64,000 nt of DNA from Comamonas badia DSM 17552 (lineage in GTDB: Bacteria > Pseudomonadota > Gammaproteobacteria > Burkholderiales > Burkholderiaceae_C): positions 62,001-126,000 of the forward strand of contig NZ_AXVM01000004.1 of NCBI RefSeq assembly GCF_000484635.1, given 5' to 3'. The position numbers and the translations under genes were made by a program. A model generated the notes under the pieces. That model saw only the letters and a list, made by a program, of their open reading frames with translations. It made no database searches and was not told the DNA's origin. Numbering within the stretch: the stretch's first letter is position 1; each line of letters opens with the position of its first letter. Positions 27,461-36,843 of the stretch are shown piece after piece.

Positions 27461-28308
27461 AGCAGCACCTCGCAGCGCTCGCTGGCCGCGGGCGTTCCTG
27501 CCTGCAGGGTCACGCCCGCACTCAGCCCGGCATCGCGGGCAGGCGGCATGCAGTCCTCCAAGGCAGGCAACTCAAAGGCCTCGCGGACGGTGCTCTGCGC
27601 CAGCACCAGCGCGGTCTGGCGATGGATCCAATCGTCGCTGCGCTCTGCCGCCGGCAACGGCAAGTCCAGCCGCCAGCAGAGGCGCGCGGGCCTGCCCGCG
27701 AGCAGCAGCACGCTGTCCGCCAGCGCCACGGCTTCCATCAGATCGTGCGTGATCATCAGCACCGCCAATGGGCGGCGCGCCTGCTCGGCCAGCAGCAGGC
27801 GGTGCATCTGATCGCGCAGGCCGATATCGAGCGCGGAGAACGGCTCGTCGAGCAGCAGCAGATCGGGTTCCAGCACCAGCGCGCGCGCCAGTGCCGCGCG
27901 GCTTTGCATGCCGCCGGAGAGCTGCGTAGGAAACTGTGCCAGCGCCAGATCATCGAGGCCCATCGCATGGCCCATGGCGCGCGAACGCTGCAGGCGCTCG
28001 GATCTGGAAATGCCAGCGGCCTTCAACCCCAGCGCGATGTTGTCCCGCACCGTCTTCCAAGGCAGCAGGCTGGGTTGCTGAAACAGCATCACGGTGCGCG
28101 CAAAGCCGTTCTCGATCTTCCCCTCACGCACCGTCAGCAAGCCTGCACAGAGGTTGAGCAAGGTGCTCTTGCCACTGCCGGAAGGTCCCACCAGCGCCAG
28201 CGTGTGGCCTGCAGGCAGCTCCAGGCTCACCCGCTGCAACACCTCGCGCGGGCCGAAGGCGTGCGAGAGGTGGCGCACGCGCAGCACGGGCTGCACTCCG
28301 CCCGTCAT
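27457..28308 (-). CDS. ABC transporter ATP-binding protein, NitT/TauT type
   Basis: 283 residues with Walker A G-P-S-G-S-G-K-S, Q-loop L-F-Q-Q-P-S-L-L-P-W-K, signature L-S-G-G-M-Q and Walker B L-L-L-L-D-E-P. The Q-P-S-L-L-P-W-K stretch is typical of nitrate/sulfonate/taurine importers. It overlaps the permease stop and the nnrS start by four bases each. The C-terminal ~60 residues beyond the ATPase core are an unusual extension. Confidence 0.92.
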   Translation of the reverse strand: MTGGVQPVLRVRHLSHAFGPREVLQRVSLELPAGHTLALVGPSGSGKSTLLNLCAGLLTVREGKIENGFARTVMLFQQPSLLPWKTVRDNIALGLKAAGISRSERLQRSRAMGHAMGLDDLALAQFPTQLSGGMQSRAALARALVLEPDLLLLDEPFSALDIGLRDQMHRLLLAEQARRPLAVLMITHDLMEAVALADSVLLLAGRPARLCWRLDLPLPAAERSDDWIHRQTALVLAQSTVREAFELPALEDCMPPARDAGLSAGVTLQAGTPAASERCEVLL

Positions 28309-29120
28309 GGCGCCGCTCCATCGGTCACGCCGTCGCCCTCGCGCCAGCGCTCGATCTCGCGCTTGATCGGTTCCAGCAACAGATACTCCAGCGCCAGCAG
28401 CACCAGCACCACCGCGCCTATCCAGGCCAGCGTGCCGGCCATGTCCAGCTGCGCGCGGCTGGTGGCCAGCTGCGCGCCCACGCCGCTGTCGGAGGCCAGC
28501 AGCTCGGCCATCACCACCACCTTCCAGCTCGTGCCCAGCGCCACGATCCAGGCCGGGAACAGGTAGGACACCACATGCGGCAGATAGACATCGAGCACCC
28601 GCATGTGCCAGGGCAGGCGGTACACCCGCGCCAGATCGCGCCAGCGCCGCTCCAGCGTGCGCGCGCCCTGCATGCCGCCCACGAACACGATGGGAAAGCA
28701 GGCGATGAACACCGTGAACACCGGCGTGCCGTCACCCGTGCCGAACCACAGCATGGCCAGCACCAGCCAGGCGATCGGCGGCGTGCCCAGCAGCACCGTC
28801 ACCCAGGGGCGCGACACCATCGATGCCGTCATCGACACCCCCGCCGCCACCCCCAGCAGGCTGCCCGCCAGCACCGCGAGCAGCAGACCCAGAAAGGCGC
28901 GCCGCCCGCTGATCGCGAGCGCGGGCCAGAGCTCGCCGCCGCGCCCGGCCCAGGCCATCAGCTGGTGGCCTGCCGCTATCGGCGTGGGCAGCACCAGCGG
29001 GCCGTAGGCCGCGGCCAGCGCCTCCCACAAGGCCAGCATCAGGAACAGGCTGGAGACCGCACCCCAGCCGCTCCAGAGGTAGCCCGGGATGCCGACGAAC
29101 CAGCGGCGCAGCAGGCTCAT
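28305..29120 (-). CDS. ABC transporter permease, NitT/TauT type
   Basis: 271-residue inner-membrane permease with six helices and the EAA-type loop L-D-V-Y-L-P-H-V-V-S-Y-L-F-P. It matches the SsuC/TauC/NrtB family. The ATG at 29120 begins seven bases after the binding-protein stop; an in-frame upstream start at 29234 would overlap that gene heavily. The stop overlaps the ATPase start (ATGA). Confidence 0.92.
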   Translation of the reverse strand: MSLLRRWFVGIPGYLWSGWGAVSSLFLMLALWEALAAAYGPLVLPTPIAAGHQLMAWAGRGGELWPALAISGRRAFLGLLLAVLAGSLLGVAAGVSMTASMVSRPWVTVLLGTPPIAWLVLAMLWFGTGDGTPVFTVFIACFPIVFVGGMQGARTLERRWRDLARVYRLPWHMRVLDVYLPHVVSYLFPAWIVALGTSWKVVVMAELLASDSGVGAQLATSRAQLDMAGTLAWIGAVVLVLLALEYLLLEPIKREIERWREGDGVTDGAAP

Positions 29121-29127
29121 GCGCGGC

Positions 29128-30135
29128 TCATCCGTAGAACGCGGCGTCCGGCAGCTTGCCGCCCACCAGGCCCGGCTGGCGCTGCAGCAACTGCTGGTAG
29201 AAAAACTCCAGATCAGGGCGCGCCCGGGCCGCATCCACCCAGATCATGGTGCTGCGCGTGGCTGCCAGCGCATCGGTCACGCCCTCGGGCGTGAGCATCT
29301 CCACATGGCGCGCAGCCATCGCTCCGCACTGCTCGGGGTTGTCCTGGCACCACTGGAGCGCCTTGGCATGCTCCGCTTCAAAGCGCGCCAGCAATGGCGC
29401 GTCGCCCTGCACGCCCTTGAGCGCCGCCACCCCCGCCTGCGCAATGCGCGGCGGGCGCTTGAACACCCGCCCCCATTCCTGCTGCAGATCCACGCTGCGG
29501 TAAAGCTCCGGTGCAATCACCTTCACCGGAAAGGAATGCGTCTTGCGCAGGCCCATGGAGACCGCGGGCTCGGCCAGCAGCGCATGGTCAGCGCGGCGCG
29601 TGATGAGCAGTTGCATCGCATCAATCGGCGACGCCACGTAGCGCAGCTTGATGTCGCTGCCCACCTGGAGGCCCTGTTTTTCGGCGAGCAGGCGAAACAG
29701 GATGTCCGGCATGTCGCCGCGAAACGGCATCACCACTTCCTTGCCACGAAAGTCCGCCAGCGTGCGCAGGCCCTTCTCTCGCGAGACCATCCACAGCAGC
29801 CCCCAGGTGGTGATGTCGAGCAGCTTCAGCGGCACGCCGCGGTTGTAGAGGTTGGCCGCCACGTTGCTGGGCATGGCCATGAGGTCCACCGCACCGCCTA
29901 TCGCCATCGCGCGCAGCTGGTCCGGGCTCTTCCAGGTGCTGAATTCCACCTTTTCAGCCACGTCGGACAGCGCGCCGCTGTCGGCGATGCGCATGAGGGG
30001 ATAGGACACCAGTGCAAACGGCCCAGCCAAGGTCAGCTTGGGTCGCCTGGCCGACGTCGCATGGGCAAGCGGCACTTTTCCCATGCCCAACGCCGCCGCG
30101 GCTGCAGCACCTCTCATCAGGCGCCGCCGCGACAT
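29128..30135 (-). CDS. ABC transporter substrate-binding protein with Tat-like signal
   Basis: 335 residues. The N-terminus M-S-R-R-R-L-M-R-G followed by an Ala-rich stretch looks like a twin-arginine signal. The rest is a NitT/TauT (NMT1-like) periplasmic binding fold with A-I-G-G-A-V-D-L-M-A-M-P and F-R-G-D-M-P-D-I-L-F. The ATG at 30135 has GAGGTGA upstream. The ligand is unknown: it lacks clear identity with taurine, nitrate or thiamine-precursor binders, and Tat export would suggest folding with a cofactor or metal. Confidence 0.85.
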   Translation of the reverse strand: MSRRRLMRGAAAAAALGMGKVPLAHATSARRPKLTLAGPFALVSYPLMRIADSGALSDVAEKVEFSTWKSPDQLRAMAIGGAVDLMAMPSNVAANLYNRGVPLKLLDITTWGLLWMVSREKGLRTLADFRGKEVVMPFRGDMPDILFRLLAEKQGLQVGSDIKLRYVASPIDAMQLLITRRADHALLAEPAVSMGLRKTHSFPVKVIAPELYRSVDLQQEWGRVFKRPPRIAQAGVAALKGVQGDAPLLARFEAEHAKALQWCQDNPEQCGAMAARHVEMLTPEGVTDALAATRSTMIWVDAARARPDLEFFYQQLLQRQPGLVGGKLPDAAFYG

Positions 30136-30322
30136 GTGTTTCACCTCTGAAAATCCAGCCATCACCACCATCCTGTTGCGGGCACATTGTGCGGGCACTG
30201 ACGGCGCCTCGCGCCCGCATGCCCCACGGCATGGCCAGCGTTGGGGTTTCTCAGGGCCGTCTGATGCAGCGCAGCGGCCATTGGCGACCGCACCGGTGTG
30301 CTGCCTTGTACATTCTGCCCCC

Positions 30323-30967
30323 ATGCAAGAGCCCACCCGCATCATTGCCATTCGCCATGGCGAGACCGCATGGAACGCCGAAGGGCGCATTCAAGGCCAC
30401 CAGGACACCACGCTCAACGCCACCGGCATGGAGCAGGCCCGCCAGCTGGCAAGGGCGCTGGGCAACACAACGCTGGATTGCATCTACAGCAGCGACCTGC
30501 AGCGTGCCATGGCCACCGCCGAGGCGCTTGCCCGAACGACCGGCGCACCCATCGTGCCCGAGCCCCGCTTGCGCGAACGCTGCTTCGGTGAATACGAAGG
30601 GCGCACCTTTGCCGAGGTGGAGCGAGAGGCACCGGAACATGCGCGGCTGTGGCGCGTACGCGATCCCGGATATGCGCCGCGCGGGGGCGAATCGCTGCTG
30701 GCGCTGCAACAGCGCATCTCCCAGACCGTCGACCGACTTGCGGCACACCATGGCGGCCAGCTGATCGCTCTGGTTGCCCATGGCGGCGTGCTGGACATGC
30801 TCTATCGACTGGCAACACGCCAGCACCTGCAGGCGCCGCGCACCTGGCAGCTGGGCAACGCCGCGATCAACCGGCTACTCTGGAGCAGCGATTCCGGCCT
30901 TGCCCTGGTCGGCTGGGGCGACGTGCAGCACCTCGAAGGCGCAGCCCGCGACGAGCGGCACGACTGA
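30323..30967 (+). CDS. Histidine phosphatase family protein (GpmB/CobC-like)
   Basis: 214 residues with the phosphatase signature I-R-H-G-E-T-A-W-N (nucleophilic His), R-E-R-C-F-G-E-Y-E-G and the second catalytic His in L-V-A-H-G-G-V. Members include cofactor-dependent phosphoglycerate mutase-like phosphatases and alpha-ribazole phosphatase; substrate is not clear. The ATG at 30323 puts the RHG motif at the normal distance. It converges on cheB with an 18-base gap. Confidence 0.88.
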   Translation: MQEPTRIIAIRHGETAWNAEGRIQGHQDTTLNATGMEQARQLARALGNTTLDCIYSSDLQRAMATAEALARTTGAPIVPEPRLRERCFGEYEGRTFAEVEREAPEHARLWRVRDPGYAPRGGESLLALQQRISQTVDRLAAHHGGQLIALVAHGGVLDMLYRLATRQHLQAPRTWQLGNAAINRLLWSSDSGLALVGWGDVQHLEGAARDERHD

Positions 30968-30985
30968 ACGTTACGCCGCACCGCG

Positions 30986-32074
30986 TCAGATGCGGTTGAG
31001 CAAGCGGTCGGTCGATCCGCGCAGACGGTTCACCAGCGCCGCCGCTATCTGCGTGACCGGCAGCACTTCATCCGCCGCCCCGCGGGCGATGGCCTCGCGG
31101 GGCATGCCAAACACCACGCAGCTGGCCTCGTCCTGGACGAAGTTGTAGCTGCCGGCGTCCTTCATCTCACGCATCGCGGTCGCCCCGTCGTCTCCCATGC
31201 CGGTCAGCATCACCCCCAGGGCGTTGCGCCCGACCAGGGCGGCGACGGACTTGAACAGCACTTCCACCGAGGGCTTGTGCCGGTTCACGGGCGGCCCGTC
31301 ATCCACCACCGCGACGTAATTGGCGCCACTGCGGCCGATGTGAAATTGCCGCCCTCCTGGCGCGATGTAGGCATGGCCGGGCAGGATGCGCTCGCCGTCG
31401 GCCGCTTCCTTCACGGTGATCTGGCACAGGCTGTTGAGCCGCGCGGCAAAGCTCGTGGTGAAACCCGGCGGCATGTGCTGCGTGATGACGATGGCGGGCG
31501 AATCGGCCGGCATGGGCGTGAGAACTTCGCGTATGGCCTCGGTACCACCGGTCGATGCGCCGATGGCGATGATCTTTTCCGTGGACAGGCGGCCCAGCAG
31601 GCCCGGCCGCGCCGCGGCTGCCGGCGTCTGGCCTCCCGGCGCACCAGCGGCCGCGGCAAGACGATGCACCCTGGCCTTCGATGCAACGCGAATCTTGTCG
31701 GTGATCTCGGCGGCCAGCTGCTGGATTCCCGCAGTCAGGCCAATGCGCGGCTTGGCAACGAAATCCACCGCCCCCAATTCAAGTGCACGCATCGTCACTT
31801 CGGCGCCGCGCTCGGTGAGCGTGGAGACCATCACCACCGGCATGGGGCGCAGCCGCATGAGCCGTCCCAGAAAGTCAATGCCATCCATGCGCGGCATCTC
31901 GACATCCAGTGTGATGACGTCAGGGTTGAGGTTGCGGATCATCTCGCGCGCCTGCAGCGGGTCGTTGGCCGCGCCTATGCATTCCATGTCGGGCTGGCGA
32001 TTGATGATTTCAGCGAGCAGGCTGCGCACCAGTGCTGAATCATCCACCACGATCACCCGTGTCTTGCTTGCCAT
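30986..32074 (-). CDS. cheB: CheB, chemoreceptor methylesterase response regulator
   Basis: 362 residues: receiver domain (V-V-D-D-S-A-L-V-R, phosphoacceptor in [11 protein letters not shown]) and a C-terminal methylesterase domain with catalytic Ser in G-A-S-T-G-G-T, His in T-Q-H-M-P-P-G-F and Asp in G-M-G-D-D-G-A. It demethylates or deamidates receptors for adaptation. The ATG at 32074 starts right at the receiver. It is last in the che operon. Confidence 0.97.
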   Translation of the reverse strand: MASKTRVIVVDDSALVRSLLAEIINRQPDMECIGAANDPLQAREMIRNLNPDVITLDVEMPRMDGIDFLGRLMRLRPMPVVMVSTLTERGAEVTMRALELGAVDFVAKPRIGLTAGIQQLAAEITDKIRVASKARVHRLAAAAGAPGGQTPAAAARPGLLGRLSTEKIIAIGASTGGTEAIREVLTPMPADSPAIVITQHMPPGFTTSFAARLNSLCQITVKEAADGERILPGHAYIAPGGRQFHIGRSGANYVAVVDDGPPVNRHKPSVEVLFKSVAALVGRNALGVMLTGMGDDGATAMREMKDAGSYNFVQDEASCVVFGMPREAIARGAADEVLPVTQIAAALVNRLRGSTDRLLNRI

Positions 32075-32099
32075 GATCTTGTCGCTTCCTTTGCGATCC

Positions 32100-32819
32100 T
32101 CAGAACAGATCGATCGACCCGCCCCGGTTGGATTGCGCCACCACCGCCGCATCGCCACGCGTCTTCTCAGCCACGGCAAGGTCCGGATGCGCGTGCGCCA
32201 GCCGCTTGACCATGGCCTTGCCCGTCACTGGAAAAAACACCACCTTGCGGGGATAGATGTCCAGTACATCCTCAGACACGATGGGAATGCGCTCGGTTGC
32301 CAGGTATTCGCGCACGAAGGCGGTGTTGCGCTCACCCACGTTCACGGACGAAAAATTCGCCATGACCTGCCCGCCACCAAAAACCTTGGCTTGCATGGTC
32401 TCGCGCCGCCCGCCGATTTTCATCAATTCATTGATCAGCACTTCCATGGCATACGAGCCATAGCGGCCAGACTGCTCGGTGCTACTGCTGTCGGGCAACA
32501 TGAAATGGTTCATGCCGCCGACGCGGCTGCGGCTGTCCCAGAGACAGGCGGCAATGCACGAACCGAGCACCGTCTGGATCACCAGGTTTTCATCAGACAC
32601 GAAATATTCACCCGGAAGAACTTTGGCGGCATTGAACTGGAAATGCTGGTCAAAAAAGAAGAACGTCGCTTCTCCGGCATGGCGCGGCACGGTCTTGAGT
32701 TCTTCCAGCGTGGGGGTATGGGCCGACCTGCTCCCGGCATCCGGCGGAATCGGCCTGATCCGCGGTGCGCGGCGGCGCTCGGCGCCACCGGCCGCAGCAG
32801 ATGCCTCAAACGCGCTCAT
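32100..32819 (-). CDS. cheD: CheD, chemoreceptor glutamine deamidase
   Basis: 239 residues with the catalytic region [11 protein letters not shown] and G-G-M-N-H-F-M-L-P, then [11 protein letters not shown]. It deamidates receptor glutamines and may bind CheC/CheX-type partners. An N-terminal extension of ~35 residues is disordered-looking. The protein ends G-G-S-I-D-L-F, nearly the same tail as the protein encoded at 36844-37290. Its start overlaps the end of cheR by 14 bases. Confidence 0.95.
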   Translation of the reverse strand: MSAFEASAAAGGAERRRAPRIRPIPPDAGSRSAHTPTLEELKTVPRHAGEATFFFFDQHFQFNAAKVLPGEYFVSDENLVIQTVLGSCIAACLWDSRSRVGGMNHFMLPDSSSTEQSGRYGSYAMEVLINELMKIGGRRETMQAKVFGGGQVMANFSSVNVGERNTAFVREYLATERIPIVSEDVLDIYPRKVVFFPVTGKAMVKRLAHAHPDLAVAEKTRGDAAVVAQSNRGGSIDLF

Positions 32820-33678
32820 AGACCGTCTTTCCGCGCAGCACGAACAGGTCACGCGATTCGCTGAAATTTTCTGCGTGGCCGACGAAAAGCGTGCCCCCCG
32901 GCTTCATCACACGGTGGATGCGCTCCAGCACCCGGCGCTGGGTGGGTGCATCAAAATAAATCATCACGTTGCGGCAGAACACCACGTCAAAGGGCTCGCG
33001 GAAGGGCCAGTCATCGCGGATGAGGTTCACGCTAAGGAAGGTGATCGGCTTGCGCAATTCCGGACGCACGCGCACCAGTCCGTCATTGCTGCCCTTGCCA
33101 CGCATGAAAAAGCGTTGCAGCTGCTCCTGCGTCAACCCCTTGAGCCCCTGGGAGCGGTATACGCCCCGGCTCGCGGTCTCCAGAACACGGGTGTCGATGT
33201 CGCTGGCAAAAAGTTCAAACGGCACACCGGCGCCCAGCGTCTGCAGCACCGTGACGACGATCGAATAGGGCTCCTCGCCCGTGGAAGCGGCGCTGCACCA
33301 GATTCTCCACGGCCCACCCGGGCGCCTCTTGAGTATGCCCGTGAGGTTATCAAAATGGTGCTGCTCCCGAAAAAAAGCCGTCAGGTTGGTCGTGAGCGCA
33401 TTGACGAACTCCTGCCATTCGGGGCCATCCTGCGATTCGAGCCAACCGAGGTATTCTTCAAAGCTCGTGTGCCCGGTATCGCGCAGGCGCCGCGACAGGC
33501 GGCTGTACACCATGGCATGCTTACCATCGTGCAGGCTGATACCGGCGCGCTGGTAAATCAGCTTCTGTACGCGGGAAAAATCGGCATTCGTCCACGCGAA
33601 CTCCCGCCCTTCACTGACAGCCGGCGTCGCGGGGCCCGCAGTGGCTGCCACGCGGCCTGGCAGCGGAAGTGCGCTCAT
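32806..33678 (-). CDS. cheR: CheR, chemoreceptor methyltransferase
   Basis: 290 residues: a helical N-terminal domain (F-S-R-V-Q-K-L-I-Y-Q-R-A-G-I) and a SAM-binding domain (S-A-A-S-T-G-E-E-P-Y-S-I, F-C-R-N-V-M-I-Y-F-D, G-G-T-L-F-V-G-H-A-E). It methylates receptor glutamates. ATG at 33678 is used; a TTG at 33690 is an alternative. No clear Shine-Dalgarno is seen, so translation may depend on the upstream cheW. Confidence 0.95.
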   Translation of the reverse strand: MSALPLPGRVAATAGPATPAVSEGREFAWTNADFSRVQKLIYQRAGISLHDGKHAMVYSRLSRRLRDTGHTSFEEYLGWLESQDGPEWQEFVNALTTNLTAFFREQHHFDNLTGILKRRPGGPWRIWCSAASTGEEPYSIVVTVLQTLGAGVPFELFASDIDTRVLETASRGVYRSQGLKGLTQEQLQRFFMRGKGSNDGLVRVRPELRKPITFLSVNLIRDDWPFREPFDVVFCRNVMIYFDAPTQRRVLERIHRVMKPGGTLFVGHAENFSESRDLFVLRGKTVYERV

Positions 33679-33720
33679 GAATCGATGCAACAGGATGATG
33701 GTGGAGCGTCCGTCCGCCCA

Positions 33721-34206
33721 TCAGGCGCTGGCAAGGCCCATGTCCGGGCTCGCCATGAGCTTCTCGATATCCAGCAGGATCAGCATGCGGTCTCCCACGG
33801 AGCCCAGACACCGTATGCAGCGGGCATCGATCGCGCTCTCCACGTCGGGCGCCGGCTGCACCTGCGCAGCCGTCAATTCGATGACATCGCTCACGGAGTC
33901 CACCACGATGCCGACAACCCGCTCGCGCAGATTGAGAATGATCACGACCGTCAAATGGTTGTACTCGGCGCTGGCGCAGTTGAAGCGCAGACGCATGTCG
34001 ATGATGGGCACGATGGTGCCGCGCAGATTGGAAACCCCCTTGAGAAAGGCGGGCGCATTGGCCACGCGGGTCGGCGCTTCATAGCCGCGGATCTCCTGAA
34101 CCGCGAGGATGTCCAGACCGTATTCCTCCTCGCCCAGCCGGAAGGTCAGGTATTCGCCCGCCCCCGGCGGCGCCGCTTCGTTCATGTTCTTCAGCACTGC
34201 GTTCAT
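33721..34206 (-). CDS. cheW: CheW, chemotaxis coupling protein
   Basis: 161-residue adaptor linking receptors to CheA. It has the CheW core from Y-L-T-F-R-L-G-E-E-E-Y-G through N-L-R-G-T-I-V-P-I-I-D-M-R to D-R-M-L-I-L-L-D-I-E-K-L. The ATG at 34206 is preceded by a good AGGAGG. It sits between cheA (25 bases) and cheR (42 bases). Confidence 0.96.
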   Translation of the reverse strand: MNAVLKNMNEAAPPGAGEYLTFRLGEEEYGLDILAVQEIRGYEAPTRVANAPAFLKGVSNLRGTIVPIIDMRLRFNCASAEYNHLTVVIILNLRERVVGIVVDSVSDVIELTAAQVQPAPDVESAIDARCIRCLGSVGDRMLILLDIEKLMASPDMGLASA

Positions 34207-34231
34207 GTCCTAGTCCTCCTGCGTGGCGCCT

Positions 34232-36367
34232 TCAGTGGCGCGCCCGGCGCACCAGAGAGCCCACATCGAGAATCAATGCCACGCTGCCATCGCCCATGAT
34301 GGTAGCGCCCGAAACGTTGGCCACCTTGCGGTAGTTGGTCTCCAGATTTTTCACCACGACCTGCTGCTGCCCCAGCAGTTCATCCACCAGAACCGCCACG
34401 CGCGAGCTCTCCGCTTCCACCACGACCATGATGTCGTTGCCCTGGCCCGGCTTTTGCCGGGGCACCTGAAAGACCCGCTCCAGCGAAATGACCGGCATGT
34501 ACTCCTCGCGCACCTTCACCAGCTGCGAACCTTGCGCCACCGTATTGATGCCTTCCTGATTGACCTGGAACGATTCGACGACGGACGACAGCGGCAGGAT
34601 GTAGACCTCATCGCCGACACCGACCGACATGCCGTCCATGATCGCCAGCGTCAGCGGCAGACGTACCGATACGCGCGTACCCACGCCTTCGACGGAATCA
34701 ATTTCCACCGTACCGTTGAGCGCGGAAATGTTCTTCTTCACGACATCCATGCCGACGCCGCGGCCGGAAACGTCAGTGACCACCTCCGCCGTGGAAAACC
34801 CCGGCGCCATGATCAGATTCCAGACGTCCGAATCCGACATCGCATCCGAAACCTCCATGCCGCGCTCGCGTGCCTTAGTGAGCAGTTTTTCGCGCGACAG
34901 GCCGCGGCCGTCATCGCGCACCTCGATCACGATGGAGCCTCCCTGGTGCGATGCCGAGAGCGTCAGCGTGCCATGCTCCGGCTTGCCGGCCGCCAGCCGA
35001 TCGGCGGGCATTTCTATGCCGTGATCGCAGCTGTTGCGCACCAGGTGGGTGAGCGGGTCGGTAATCTTTTCGACCAGGCTCTTGTCCAGTTCGGTTGCCT
35101 CGCCGTTGGTGACGAAATCCACCTTCTTCCCCAATTTGGCGGCCAGATCGCGCAGCATGCGCGGAAAGCGGCTGAAGACGGTGGACATCGGGATCATGCG
35201 GATCGACATCACCGATTCCTGAAGATCCCGGGTGTTGCGGTCCAGATCGGCCAGCCCGGCGAGCAACTGCTGGTGCAGGCCTGCGTCCAGATCGCGGCTA
35301 TTCTGCGCCAGCATGGCCTGCGTGATGACCAGTTCCCCGACGAGGTTGATCAACTGGTCCACCTTGTTCACGGCAACGCGGATGGTGCTCGACTCCATCG
35401 ACGCATGCGCCGCCGGCTTTTGCTGGGCTGCGCCCCCCGCGGCCACGGCCGGAGCCGCCGATGCGGCTGGCGGCGCGGCCCGCGCCACCGCCGGAGCGGG
35501 CGCCGCATGCCCTCCGTCCACCGGAGCGCCTGGCGCGCCACTGAAAAAACCGTACTCCACCCCCTGCGCGGACTCCGCCTCGGTCGCCCCCGCCGGCTGC
35601 GCATCGGACGATGCCCCCAGCGCGCGGATGTTCACCTGCTCCTTGGCGACATGGAACACGAACAGATCCAGCAGGTCGCCATCCGTCGAGCTGGTACGCA
35701 CGGCGAAGCTGCGCATGCCCGGACGGTCATCGGGCAGGTCGCTGATGGTGCCCAGGCCGGCAATATCACGGAAGAGGTCCTTGATCGCGTCGGCCAGCTC
35801 GGGCTGCTCCAGCGGACCAATACTGATTTCCAGTGCGCGCTCACCATCGGCACCCGCCGGCTGAACGAGGGCCGGCGCCGCAACGGGCGCAACCGGCGGC
35901 GGCGGTGGCGGGGCCTGCACCACGTCGGCAGGGGCCGGCGCCTCGCCATCGGCCAGCGCCCGTATGCGCTGCACCAGAGCGACCGTGGACACGGCTTCTT
36001 CCTGTTCGCCGCTCTGGTGGCGCGCGAGCAGGCTGCGCGAGGCGTCGGCGGACTCCAGCAGCGCATCGATCATCGGCGGCGTGAGTTGCAGTTCGTGACG
36101 GCGCAGCTTGTCCAGCAGCGACTCCATCTTGTGCGTCAGCTCCGCCACGTCGCTGAAACCAAAGGTGGCCGAGCCGCCTTTGATCGAGTGGGCACAGCGG
36201 AAGATGCCGTTGAGCTCCTCGTCATCGGGCGCACTCACATTCAACGCCAGCAGCATCTGCTCCATCTGATCGAGGTTTTCGCCGGCCTCCTCGAAGAACA
36301 CGCCGTAGAACTGAGTCAGGTCGAAATCCGCGTCGCCGCCTGCGCTCTGGGAATGAAGGTCCGCCAT
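34232..36367 (-). CDS. cheA: CheA, chemotaxis histidine kinase
   Basis: 711 residues. The P1 domain carries the phosphorylated His60 (C-A-H-S-I-K-G-G); a P2-like CheY-binding segment and Ala/Pro-rich linkers follow; then P3 dimerisation, the P4 ATPase (L-V-R-N-S-C-D-H-G-I-E, D-D-G-R-G-L, G-R-G-V-G-M-D-V-V) and P5 CheW-like domain. It phosphorylates CheY and CheB. The ATG at 36367 has AAGGA at a good distance. Length is normal. Confidence 0.97.
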   Translation of the reverse strand: MADLHSQSAGGDADFDLTQFYGVFFEEAGENLDQMEQMLLALNVSAPDDEELNGIFRCAHSIKGGSATFGFSDVAELTHKMESLLDKLRRHELQLTPPMIDALLESADASRSLLARHQSGEQEEAVSTVALVQRIRALADGEAPAPADVVQAPPPPPPVAPVAAPALVQPAGADGERALEISIGPLEQPELADAIKDLFRDIAGLGTISDLPDDRPGMRSFAVRTSSTDGDLLDLFVFHVAKEQVNIRALGASSDAQPAGATEAESAQGVEYGFFSGAPGAPVDGGHAAPAPAVARAAPPAASAAPAVAAGGAAQQKPAAHASMESSTIRVAVNKVDQLINLVGELVITQAMLAQNSRDLDAGLHQQLLAGLADLDRNTRDLQESVMSIRMIPMSTVFSRFPRMLRDLAAKLGKKVDFVTNGEATELDKSLVEKITDPLTHLVRNSCDHGIEMPADRLAAGKPEHGTLTLSASHQGGSIVIEVRDDGRGLSREKLLTKARERGMEVSDAMSDSDVWNLIMAPGFSTAEVVTDVSGRGVGMDVVKKNISALNGTVEIDSVEGVGTRVSVRLPLTLAIMDGMSVGVGDEVYILPLSSVVESFQVNQEGINTVAQGSQLVKVREEYMPVISLERVFQVPRQKPGQGNDIMVVVEAESSRVAVLVDELLGQQQVVVKNLETNYRKVANVSGATIMGDGSVALILDVGSLVRRARH

Positions 36368-36423
36368 GCTTGGGTTCCTTTGCGTCTTTTTGTCTGCTGT
36401 TCAAACTGTGAATGCGCGGCCGG

Positions 36424-36786
36424 TCAGCTAATCACCTTGTGGATCACTTCCACCAGCCGGGTGGGATCGAAAGGCTTGACCAGCCAGCCAGTGGCGCCGG
36501 CGCTGCGCCCGGCCTGCTTCATGACGTCGCTTGACTCCGTCGTGAGAATCAGGATCGGCATGCTTTTGAAGCGTGGGTGCGAGCGCAGGCGCCGGGTCAG
36601 GCCGATGCCATCGAGGCGCGGCATGTTCTGGTCTGCCAGCACCAGATTGACGTCATGTGCCATGGCTTTTTCGTAGGCATCCTCGCCGTCCACCGCTTCA
36701 ACGACGTTGAATCCTGCGCTGGTGAGCGTGAACGTCACCATTTTCCGCATGGACGGTGAATCATCGACGGCCAGAATCGACTGCAT
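36424..36786 (-). CDS. cheY: CheY, chemotaxis response regulator
   Basis: 120-residue single receiver domain with acidic pocket D8-D9, phosphoacceptor D52 (L-A-D-Q-N-M-P), T83/T84 and K104 in L-V-K-P-F. It should bind the motor switch proteins FliM/FliN when phosphorylated. It lies between cheA (56-base gap) and the CheZ-like gene (57-base gap). Confidence 0.95.
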   Translation of the reverse strand: MQSILAVDDSPSMRKMVTFTLTSAGFNVVEAVDGEDAYEKAMAHDVNLVLADQNMPRLDGIGLTRRLRSHPRFKSMPILILTTESSDVMKQAGRSAGATGWLVKPFDPTRLVEVIHKVIS

Positions 36787-36843
36787 GCCAAGGCTCCCAA
36801 GATTCCAAGAGGGTTAGGTTAACCGGTAACTGCGTGTATTTAC

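Noticed and set aside
30136-30322. FNR/NNR-type site upstream of the ABC binding-protein gene
   Set aside because: No TTGAT-N4-ATCAA or close variant was found despite the presence of nnrS in the operon.
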